Below, piece by piece: positions 47,599-57,179 of a DNA stretch of 64,000 nucleotides; position 1 is the first letter of the stretch, and each line of letters begins with the position of its first letter. This DNA comes from Lojkania enalia. Lineage: Eukaryota > Ascomycota > Dothideomycetes > Pleosporales. Under the pieces are notes generated by a model. It did no database searches. It worked only from the letters and a program-made list of their open reading frames with translations, and had not been told where the DNA came from. The stretch is from contig ML986597.1 in assembly GCA_010094045.1 (NCBI GenBank), forward strand, positions 399,154 through 463,153, given 5' to 3'. The position numbers and the translations under genes are program-made.

Positions 47599-48860
47599 TC
47601 TTCGAGCAATAGCGCTATAGGCGCTGAGAGAGCTTTTGCTGCTCGAGTAGGCGAGGTTCGTCTAGCTGCCTGATAAGAGCAGCTTCGTGCGTAATGACCC
47701 TCTACTCCACAGCGTACGCAGAGCCCTCTCTCGCGACGGCGCTGAATCTCTTTTCCTGATACCCACTTCGCTCGTCTTTTCTCAGTATTACTTTAATTAG
47801 TAGTAGTACTGGTCGGTTGCCAGTCCATCCGTTCTAGTGATACGGGCCTTGGCGATTGGTAACGAGGAGAAGACCCGGGTACGTTCCGAGGGATATTCGG
47901 TACTTGTCCGCGGCTAGTAATACCTATACGATATAGCTGGTCTGATATCTTGATTGCCTCATTGTAGAACTGGTCAAAGGATATACTATCAGATACTATA
48001 ATTATTTGTTTCCGTACCTCGATCTTTAATCCTTCTGAAAGCATACTCTTAAGGGTATCTTCCCCAAATATCTACTCTGATTCCTGAAGTAGCTGGTTAA
48101 ACTCAGAGATATAGTTGCGTACTAGCTTCTTTCCCTGTACGAGGTGTCGGAGCTTATCTAGCGCTCTTATCTTCTAATAGGGGTCTCTGAATTGGCGATC
48201 CATAAAGGTCCACATATCCTCTATTGTGGCTGTAAGTACGTTCTTCTCTACCCAGGGTAGGACTGCGCGGGCTGCCTTATCCTTTATTCTTCCTATAATA
48301 TAATCAATCTGGTATGCGTGGTTCTTATGCGCATAGCTATAGCGGAGCTTTGCCTTCGCCTTATATTGAAATTGTGGGTATTTATTACGGTCGCCATCGA
48401 AACGCTCTGGGTCAGGGTATTTAGATCGATCAGCCTCTTCCTGGGCTTTAGGTAGGGTAGGAATTAAGCTTAATATCGGAGTTGTAATTCGTTGGTCTTT
48501 AAGGATATCCATCCTCCTAATCATCTACTGTATTATCTGCTGCATTATCTCCATCATCCCAGTATTATCTGATTACTCCTTTATCTTATCTTTCCCCTGC
48601 GAAGGACCTGGCTTGTTCAGTGCCTCTATTCTTTTTTACACTTCTGCTCCTACTTGGTAAACTATAGCCTTAATTGCCGGTTCAGCCTATTGTTCGTTAG
48701 CTAGCATCTCTCTTATACTAGCTTCAACCTGGTCGGTTGACCATCCTTCTTGTAGCTTGCCTATTGCGTAGGCAACCATCTCGTCAATGGAATAACCTTC
48801 TATTATCTTCGTATTACTCTCTACCTAGATAAGAGACTTCTAATACCTTCAGGATTTATA
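47556..48860 (-). pseudogene. gag: Chromovirus gag, one frame with seven RIP stops
   Basis: The frame is continuous from about 48,855 (true start uncertain; ATG may be lost) to a TAG at 47556-47558. In-frame stops at 48687, 48636, 48573, 48525, 48174, 48072 and 47793 (lowest base) are all TAA/TAG. Capsid features: YPDPERFDGDRNKYPQF, then IEDMWTFMDRQFRDP, LVRNYISEFNQLL and a GLKIEVRK stretch. The nucleocapsid has an intact zinc knuckle C-V-R-C-G-V-E-G-H-Y-A-R-S-C (CX2CX4HX4C) at 47679-47720. Gag forms the particle and packages element RNA. Pol lies in the -1 frame relative to gag, with about 40 bases of overlap, so Pol was probably made by -1 frameshifting. Confidence 0.9.
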
Positions 48861-49138
48861 TTGCCTACTCTCTACTGTAGAGACGATAGGGCTTCCGATA
48901 TTACCTGCAGCTTCTCGCTAACAGCGTATCTGATGCGCCTGCAGCTCGGTAGTTAGTAGGGTAAATAATATGCCTATAGCTCACACTTAATAGAACTTCT
49001 ACTATTACTTATAGCTTAGTAGCTTATAAGGTATTCCGATGTCGCCTGCAGCTCGGTAGCTAGCAGGTTATAAGACTCTAATAGAATACCCCATTTAAGC
49101 TAGGGACTTTCCTTATTAAAAGAATGATTAAATTTAAA
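48861..49138 (-). other. Chromovirus 5' leader
   Basis: Between the 5' LTR and the recognisable gag frame. The primer-binding site should touch base 49138, but the sequence there is so RIP-altered that no tRNA complement can be named. Confidence 0.5.
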
Positions 49139-49418
49139 TATAAGGGTTGCGTAAAGTATACAGATACCTAATAATAGTAATAAATTCGATAAGGAGCCGT
49201 AGAGGCTTCGAGTAGCGTTATATATATAGTTAAATTAAATAGTTTATACGTCCAGTCTTACTAAAAGTAGGATATTAAACCTTAATAAAGGTAAGGTGTT
49301 AAGGAAGTATTTAGACTATACTATAGTACTACTATAACTCGCGGATTACCTCTAGAGAGGACTTAATAATAGTCTAGATCTCGTCCAGGCCTTATAACCT
49401 AGATACTAGTCTATTATA
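49139..49418 (-). repeat. 5' LTR of the 43-49 kb chromovirus (heavily RIP-mutated)
   Basis: Exactly as long as the 3' LTR (280 bp), with about 40 substitutions, all C-to-T or G-to-A here and mostly at CA or TG sites. LTRs are identical at insertion, so these are post-insertion changes, and they fell on this copy almost alone. The promoter for element transcription would lie here and is probably damaged. Confidence 0.95.
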
Positions 49419-49423
49419 AAAGT
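49419..49423. repeat. Target-site duplication, right copy (AAAGT)
   Basis: Matches AAGGT at 43435-43439 apart from one G-to-A. Confidence 0.75.
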
Positions 49424-50088
49424 TAAGGCTTAAATATTTAAAATACTCCCTTTATATAATAATAATATTATTTCTACTATTATCCCCTTATAATTTTATA
49501 GTAATAAGATAAGTATATTTACCTCTTAATAGAGTATACTTTAGATATAGTATATATATTATAAAATAGTAATAATACTAGTATAAAAATAGTTCCCGGT
49601 TATTTCTATCTACTATACCTATATTTAACTATACTAGAGAGTTACTATTAATAGTTATAATTACTATATTAAGGTACTAGTAAGGTTTTATTTATATATT
49701 ACTTCTATTATAGCTAGACCTTAAAATAGGCTAGATAATAAGGTAGATAAAAGACCGAAGTACCTAGTATATAAGAGAAATACTATTTAAGTTATAGCTG
49801 GTTAAATTTTCTAGAGCTTATCCCCTTATTAATATAGTATAAACTATTCTTATTTATTAAAACTAGCTAGCTTTAATAAAGGTTAGAAAAACTACGTCTA
49901 TTAACTAGAAATACGAGATATACTATATATATATCCTTAGACCTACTAAAGAGTTAACTATAAATAATTTAACTATAATATTATTATATATATTTTTTAC
50001 TTCTTAATTAGACTAGTTTTAAATATTAAGCTTATATACTAGAATATTAGGCTATAGAAAATAAATAAGATTAATAGGATTTCTAATA
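49424..50088. other. Unassigned RIP-degraded DNA
   Basis: Older DNA between the chromovirus and the pogo-1 transposon. No motif recognised; probably once continuous with 42678-43434. Confidence 0.3.
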
Positions 50089-51576
50089 ACATATTTTACA
50101 AGCGAGTCGCCCACCTAAATAAGTCGTCTACTTTATTAGCTATCTCTATATTTAGAGGCGTATATCGCGATAACGCCTATAGGTATTATTATAATAATTT
50201 GATAAGGGATAGATATACTATTTATTTACTACTATATAAGTTTTAGTATTATATCTAGGCTTGCTGCAGCGGCTGTAGCGCTTCTAGTATAGCGTACCCG
50301 CTTTTCTGCACTTCCTACCTGCGCGTATTTTATCCTCTAGCTGCTTATCTACCTTCTTTTAAGTAGCTATCTCAGCAGCTTCAGCTTTAGTAAGACTACT
50401 TTACTTCTGTAGAACCTTTTTTAATCGCTTTTTGCGCTGTAATAGAGCCTTATTTACTTCCTAAAGCTGACTAACCTAACGCTAAAATAGTACGCATAAA
50501 TAAGCTATCTATATAGTACCTTTAGCAAGCGAATTAAGAGAATTATTAATCGTAGTAGGTAAGCTATTTTAATACTTAGTAATACGGTCTTAAATCAGTA
50601 TTATTTAAGACTCTAGTTTAATAGCGTTAGTTAGTGTTTTTAACTTCTAGAGGCAACTAGCTACTAGTAGTAATAATAGAGTACGAAGCTTAATATCGAG
50701 CTTTAATAGTACTATATTAGGATTATATAGTTCTAAACTAGTACCTCGAAAGCTTACATATATATTAGCCTTAGTAATAGAGCGCTAATATGCTATATAA
50801 AAGGTTAGTATAAAGTCGAGCTTTATAATATAGTAGATACTAATCTTACGCCTATATACTTTCTTTAATAGTAAGAAGCAGCCTATATCTAGAGGCTGTA
50901 GTAGATACGATAAATATGCTAGTATATATAATAGAATAATATCCTTCTCTTTATAGAGTAGCTAAAACTCAGTAGACCTATAGCTTTTATAACTATTAAT
51001 AACTAGCAGACGATAAGCGCCTGCTATATACTACCTTATATATTAAAGGTCGAACTAGCTACTAATAACTTTAGAATCCTTATAGAGAGCTCTTTAATAG
51101 TTATATTTTTAATAGAAGTATATTTTAAGCTTAGAAATGTAATTAATAAAGTTTATTAGCTAGTTTTTACTAACCTAGTCTATAGAGCGAGCTCTGAGTA
51201 AATAGTTAGCTATATCTTATATACTATCGATTATAGGAGGATATCTATAAGATAATAAGTCTAGTATATACTATATTATAGTTGATTCTTCTAGCTTCGT
51301 AAGCTTCTTTAAATTAAGCTTATAATTGCGTTGTAAAGGTTTGCTGGTGTATTAGTTTCTAAGCATCGTTTAGGGGATGCTATAGGTAGCTGCAGCACTT
51401 CGTACACTCTAAATTTAATCTTAATTAATAGCTAAGATAGCTAGTAATATCTAACCTTCTTAATAGATTAATTAAGGTTAAGGTAGTTGCTATATTACGT
51501 TGTAAATAGGTAGAGTATAACTTCTTAGTAAAAGTAGGCAACTCGCTTAGGTGGGCGACTCGCTTGTAAAATACGT
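50089..51576 (-). mobile_element. pogo/Fot1 DNA transposon, internally deleted (pogo-1)
   Basis: TA-flanked element of 1,488 bp with inverted repeats of about 44 bp: left AC(A)TATTTTACAAGCGAG then TCGCCCACCTAA (50089-50133), right the complement (51533-51576). The TIR carries a repeated GCGAGT-GCC(C)AC core. TA target duplication and the transposase type place it in the Tc1/mariner superfamily, pogo branch. Composition is less RIP-altered than the flanks, so it is younger than they are. Confidence 0.85.
50180..51440 (-). pseudogene. pogo-1 transposase, catalytic core partly deleted
   Basis: Minus strand, in order: a psq-type HTH (AAATYSIP, TLR-x-RY near 51,385), Tc5-type HTH (LNLKKLTKLEESTIIQYI, YPPIIDSI, LLRARS at about 51,190-51,320), and KYNY-RALYKDSKVISS near 51,080-51,125. 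The frame then goes directly to YRLLVINSYKS-YRSTEF (near 50,980), the second catalytic block, and ILAYLSYLLQPLDIGCF-LLKK (near 50,915), the hallmark of Fot1-like transposases. The FDETG block with the first catalytic Asp is missing, about 150 residues. A coiled tail (VNKALLQRKKRLKKVLQK) follows. Ends with RIP stops. Confidence 0.8.
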
Positions 51577-52891
51577 TATAAATAGGCCCTAGGAGAGGGC
51601 TTTAACTACTATATTTAACTTTATTTAAGCTACCTTATTTATAAATAATATAATAGTAGTTATAATAGTAATTATTTCTATTATCTAGTTTAACTAGGTA
51701 GATATATCTATTCCTTCTACCTTCTAGTTAGCTGTTAGTATAAATATAAGAACCTCTATTAGAGCCTATTAACTAGTTAACTTATAGTATAAATAGCTTA
51801 TCTACTATCTTCGTACTTTATCTATAACTTCTCCTATTACCTATTTACTATATATAGCGATTATCCTCTTTACTATATACGATGCTATTTTCTATTTTAA
51901 AAATCTCTTAATATAAGATCTTTTAGACCTTCTTATCTAGAATAGGGGGACGAAAATATATTTTATATACGAATTAGTAGTTCTTTCTTCTCTTATTATA
52001 AGACTACTTATTTCTACAGCACTTTTATATCGGTTACTTCTTTAATATAAGAACTTAGTATAAAATAGTTAAGAGTATAAGAGTATATTAATATTTTTTA
52101 TTATTATAAATATAATTATAGCGCTATATAAGCTATATAGAACAACTATAATTATATATTCTATTCTATCAGCTAGCCTTAAAACTAACATCTACTATAG
52201 AGTTTTTCTAGTATATCTTTAACCCTCTTTTTTATATAAGTTTATATAAACTAGGTATATATATCTATATAGTTACTATATACTTTAAGTTTTTACTTTT
52301 CTAGTATTATATACTAGACTATTAAGGGGATTACAGCTATATTATATCTAATACATAGAGACGGTAGTAATTTATAATAGGTAGTTAAGTTAAATAGCTA
52401 TATATTTTAAGAATAGGACCTATTTAAGGAATTTATACTATTATAAATAGTAAAAACTAATAGATACTAGCCTTATATAAGCTTTATTATTACCCTTTAT
52501 CTTTAGGTCTATTTAAAACCCCTTATTATAAAAAAAGAAATTTGTAAATAAATTTATACTAGTAAAAAATCGGTTTCTAGTAATATAAAAGTAATATTAT
52601 CTAGTAGTCTAGGATTTTATAAAGCGTTTAGTAGGAGCTAGTCTAAAGTAAATATAAGATATATTAAAGTACTAGTAGAAAAAAGTTAAATAGTATATAA
52701 AAGCTATACTAATTAGAAATTAATAGAACTAATAAACTAAATTTAAAAAAGTTAAAAATAAATTTTAATAATAATTTTAAAATATAGCTTCTTAAAGAGA
52801 CTATTTTATCTTATACTACTATCTAAATTCGATTCTACTATTAGATCTTACTTTTAGTCTTATCTAATACTACTAATAAATAACTATTACC
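51577..52891. other. Unassigned RIP-degraded DNA
   Basis: Very A+T-rich. No protein motif or repeat end recognised. It runs into the second copy of the 305-bp LTR-like repeat. Confidence 0.3.
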
Positions 52892-53196
52892 TATTATAGT
52901 AATACCGCAACACCTCTGCACCTATACTACTCTTACTATAATACTCGAACTAGCTGCTAGCGACAACTATCAGCTGCTAGCTAGAACATAACCGACTTAT
53001 CTTAACTATAATAGAGGAAGGTTTTACCAACCTAGCTAGCCTATATAGCAGCACAGACCTAGCCTCTATAAAAACCTATATAATATAGATATTTCTATTT
53101 TTTACGCAACGTTTTAATATTTATATATAGTATATAGTAATAGAGTTAACTATTTAAAGTACGATTAACTAACTACGCGTAAGTGTCTGTAATATT
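52892..53196 (+). repeat. LTR-like repeat, copy 2 (less mutated)
   Basis: 305 bp, matching 23260-23564. Keeps CA/TG at many places where copy 1 has TA (for example ACCTCTGCACC and GCTGCTAGCGAC). The copies are 29 kb apart with unrelated elements between, so they are separate solo LTRs or ends of two truncated copies rather than one element. Confidence 0.75.
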
Positions 53197-53209
53197 ACCT
53201 CTATATATA

Positions 53210-53985
53210 AGATTAGAAAATTAAAGTTATTAATATACCTCTTCTACTTAACCCTATAAGGCTGTATAATATAAAGAAAGTACTCGACTACTATTAATAT
53301 AAGGTTAAAATCGAAGATCTAAAAGCTAATAACTTTAAATAACTCTTTAAGTTTATTAGAGCCTTTTTAAAATATCTTAAATACTAAAAGGGTATAATTT
53401 TCAAGTAAATAAATAGTTTAAAAAAGTTTAAAGTTTCTATAAATACTTTTAAAAAAGAAGTTAGTATATTTATAAGAAATAGAAAAGCTAGTAAGATTAA
53501 GGGTAGAGAAGTTAAGTTAAAGCGGGTAAAAGGTAGATTCGATAATAATAGAAGCTCGTAGAAGAGGTTATATAGTAAGAATTCTAAAGATAAGAGTAGT
53601 AGGTTAAAATAGGTAAAACGTGGATTCGATAATAATAGAGGCTTATAAAAGAGGTTATATAGTAAGGATTCTAAGAATAAGAGTAACAGGTTAAAGTAGG
53701 TAAAACGTGGATTCGATAATAATAGAGGCTTATAGAAGAGGTTACGTAACAAGGATTCTATAGATAAGAGTAGTAGGTTAAAGTAGATAAAACGTAGATT
53801 TAATAATAATAGAGGCTTATAGAAGAGGTTATATAGTAAAAATTCTAAGGATAAGAGTAGTAAGTTAAAGAGAATAAGAAAAAGTAGGTCTAAGAATAAT
53901 ACTAGCAGACTAAAGAGGTTACTTAAGGAGAAGACTAAAGATAAAAGTAGTAAATTAAAATAGTAGAGAAGAGTATAAATAATAG
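53210..53985 (+). pseudogene. Relic of a basic protein with 29-residue tandem repeats
   Basis: Starting just after the LTR-like repeat, the plus strand reads INIPLLLNPIRLYNIKKVLD, then KVKIEDLKANNFK and a Lys-rich stretch, followed by four copies of a 29-residue unit. A unit runs RGFDNNRGL-KRL-NKDS-DKSSRLK-VK once TAG is read as Gln. The end (53,870-53,985) decays into KRIRKSRSKNNTSRLKRLLK. Strongly basic, probably nucleic-acid-binding or disordered. Position next to an LTR suggests an element-encoded or captured gene. I recognise no family. The long minus-strand open frame at 53384-53752 is the antisense of this repeat. Confidence 0.45.
53500..53860 (+). repeat. 87-bp tandem repeat, about four units
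   Basis: The GATTCGATAATAATAGA core starts at 53536, 53623, 53710 and 53797 (the last RIP-altered), exactly 87 bases apart. The period is a multiple of three, so it keeps a reading frame. Confidence 0.95.
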
Positions 53986-54927
53986 TAAAACTAGTTATAC
54001 TAGTTTTAACTTAGGCTTTAAATTCTTTTATATTTCTCTATAATTTAAAGTTAACTATTAACTTAATTATAGTCTTATTAATTCTTTTAAGATAGTTCCT
54101 TATTCTTTCTTAATTCTAAGTTCTAATTAAACTTAATACTTATACTAAATATTATATAATTATTAGATATTTATAATAGTACTAATAATTATTTTCTTAT
54201 ACTAGTTTAAGAAATAATAAATCTTACTAAAGCTAATCTTATTATTTTCTATCTTTATTCTAATACTATCAGCCCTATTATACTAATAGAACTAGGCTGC
54301 TATTCTTAATCTAGAAAGATTATTATCTACTATCTAGAAAAATATTATTATTATAGAAACGTCTAATATTTATATAAGTAAGATAATATTCTATTATTTA
54401 ATAATTTTAATAAACTTGTTAAAATAGTAATTATAAAGGTTAAGAAAATCTTAAAAAGAAAAATCCGGCTATATAAAAATATATATAGTTAGCTGTTCCT
54501 ATCTATATATATAATAGAGTTAAGTTATTTATAGTAGTAGTACTATAGCTATACTATTTAATTTAAATTCTTCTACTAACTTAATTATTAATAAACCTAG
54601 CTTATTTTTTAGGTACTATTATTATATAGAGATTATTAGAATAATAGTTATTCTTTATAGACTTATTAATTCTTTATAAACTAGTTCTCTATTCTTTTTT
54701 AATTTAAGTACTAAGCCTAATATTTATACCTAATACTATATAATTAGACTTCTATAATATTACTAGTAGTTTATTTCTTCTACTAACTTTACTTAAGTTA
54801 AAAGATGTAAATAATAGTAAACGAGGTTATTAAGTAACCTATTATTAGAAGGGTTCTATATAGAGACCTTCTAAAAGAGCTATTTTAGTACTAGTACTAT
54901 TTATACTATAGTTCCTATTATTAGACC
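53986..54927. other. Unassigned RIP-degraded DNA
   Basis: A similar sequence recurs within it (about 54,050-54,140 and 54,660-54,735; CTTATTAATTCTTT... then TTATTCTTTxTTAAT), a diverged direct repeat. No coding motif identified. Confidence 0.35.
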
Positions 54928-55140
54928 TATAATAACCCTATATATATATAGGCTATAATAGGTTATATAACCGCGCGAGGCTCTGCGCGCTTTAGTAGAA
55001 AAATACTCCGTTCTAAAGAGTACGGTATATAGACGTAAGAATCCTACGGACCTTTCTCCTCCCCATCTTAGTATAACTGAAATAGAGCTAACCTACCTTA
55101 TTAATATTCTACGATGTAAGAGCCCGTGCCTATCCTTATA
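54928..55140 (+). repeat. Left LTR of element D
   Basis: 213 bp starting TATAATAACCCTA and ending TCCTTATA, same length as 61225-61437. Differences are transitions in both copies, so RIP hit both LTRs. Confidence 0.9.
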
Positions 55141-55559
55141 TTATACTAAGATTATATTTACTCGGCCGGTAACGGTAATATAATATTAGGTTAAACCGCT
55201 CGACCTACCTATATATAGTATTTAACAATAACTACCTTAAGGAACCCTATTGTATAACTAGCCCGAGTGCTTAGTTTATTAATAGGATATGCCTTCTTAC
55301 CTAAAAACCCTAGTTAGACTAGATATATACTTTAGAAGTATGTAATTAAACTCTAGGAGCTCTATAAGACCTATAGAGATAGGTACTACTCTAGTAATCT
55401 AGAAGAGAGTTGAGGACTCTATCTCTATGTAATAACGAGTTAAGGACCTATCGTGAGAGAAGTAACTCTACCCTAATACTAACTACAGCTACCTTACCTA
55501 TAGTCCGACCCGTACTGCTCTACCTGTAGCTTAATATTAACTATCGCTGCTCTACCTAT

Positions 55560-57060
55560 AGCTTATACTATATAAGATAATAACCCGCGGCGAACGATTT
55601 CCCTTTATAGTCTTAGTACTCGAGAAGCTGGAAAAAGATAATACGTATGATCCGCTATAACGGTTTATCTACTAAGAATACGAGGTTTAAGGTTATAGTT
55701 CTATTACTAAAGAGAACTACGATTATAATTATACTCTTAAGCTCGTAAGACTATAATATAATATAGAGAAGTACTCTCTATTAATACTTTAGGTATAGAC
55801 TCTCGACGGTAAATATATACTCTAAGCTACGACTGCAGCGATCTAGCTACTATTTAAAGACGACCCTACCAGTATTCTAATAGAGTTTGTAAACTAGGTA
55901 ATCCTACGCTATATAGAGTAATAGTAGACTTATATATATCGATAAATCGCTGCTGACGCTCTAGCTGAGGGCGATACCTTATATAAAACTCTCCTCTAAA
56001 AACGATAAGAAGCTAAAGCTGCGGTAGACGCGGCTCGACACGAGATTAGTATACTAAAGTTTTAGCTCTTTAAAGCTGCTATAACTCCCGTTATACCAGC
56101 TACTACCCGACTCTAATCCTTACGTTTTAAGATCCTACCGTAGATACCTAAAGTCTTAAGTAGTCTGTTAGGACTAGAGCCCTTATCTAATAGAGACTTA
56201 GACGATAGCTCTAGTAATTAGCTACTATATTGCTTACTATATACTCCTACAACTCTGCTAGCTATACGAGTTATAAACTATACCTAACGCAGTTGCTTAG
56301 CTAAGTTCTTAGACCTACTAATGTTTAAAGATGGTAAGGAGGTTATATTTAACTAATAGAGAGATAGGTTAGAGGATAAAATATATACAAACTACAACTA
56401 GTATAAAGGAGTAGATAAGTAGATAACTTAGAATAATATCGTATTATATATACGCACACGTATAGAGGGTCCTACTAATTAATACCTTTCTACGCTAATT
56501 TGTACGCTTTAAGATAGTAATCGACCTATTAACTATCTTTACCTAGTTAATTAACTAGAGAAGACTTATAGTAATCTATATAAGAAGCTAAACGCTCGTC
56601 GCGATTTCTAGAAGCTCTACTTTAAGGATCTAGCTGATTTTGCTACCTTTTAAGGCGACTTCTTCCGCCTTACTTAAGAACGCTGCCTACCCGCAGATTA
56701 ATGGGTAGAGGAATTCTATAAGAAGCTCCTAGACGTACTATATATATAGATAGGTATCTATTATTAATAATATAATAAGTAGTATAATAAGTATATTAAC
56801 TGCGCTTAAGAATTCGCCCGAGAACTAGCTATTAGCACGAAGAAAGCTAGCAATCGACTTAAGAAGAAATTAAAGAAGCTTCTATTAATCTATATATAAT
56901 AGCCAGCTCCAGCTTAACTAGCTCTAGCCCAGCCAGCTCTAGCTTTATTAACTATACTAAGAAAGGACGACGTTTACTTTAAATGCTATAAGCTAGGTTA
57001 TATCGCTTGCAACTACTTTTAGTAAGTTGAGTAGAAGCTAGTAGAGTTTATACCTAGCGA
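55560..57060 (+). pseudogene. Element D gag relic
   Basis: Capsid-like frame with RIP stops (for example KDGKEVIFN near 56,330, RDRLEDKIYTNYN, KLNARRDF and DLADFATF). The nucleocapsid knuckle at 56975-57016 keeps CX2CX4HX4C spacing, but reads Y-F-K-C-Y-K-L-G-Y-I-A-C-N-Y: only the second Cys ligand survives; the other three ligands are Tyr. Confidence 0.7.
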
Positions 57061-57179
57061 TAATAAGTCTATTAGAGATACTTTAATACCCAGCGACTTA
57101 GAGTCGGAAAAAGTCTCTACTTAGGGGAAGTTTCCTCTCTAGTATAATCTCTCAGAGCACTAGAAGACCTATAATAATA

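Larger units (their letters stand above)
43440..49418 (-). mobile_element. Young Ty3/Gypsy chromovirus with LTRs, TSD, PPT and intact pol core
   Basis: The 5,979-bp element runs on the minus strand: 5' LTR 49139-49418, gag, protease, RT, RNase H, integrase and chromodomain, polypurine tract, 3' LTR 43440-43719. Both LTRs are 280 bp, and a 5-bp target duplication flanks them. CA and TG dinucleotides are normal across pol and the left LTR, decline through gag and are nearly gone in the right LTR, so RIP has acted from the 5' side. It is the youngest insertion visible and lies in older RIP-degraded DNA. Confidence 0.95.

Noticed and set aside
47057..47673. Plus-strand open frames of 76 residues
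   Set aside because: Antisense of the protease and gag zinc-knuckle region of the chromovirus.
53384..53752. Minus-strand open frame of 122 residues, Leu/Phe/Tyr-rich with repeats, resembling a membrane protein
   Set aside because: It is the antisense of the 87-bp repeat coding relic. RIP places stops in the plus frame only, and the reverse of Lys/Asn/Arg-rich codons reads as Leu/Phe/Tyr.
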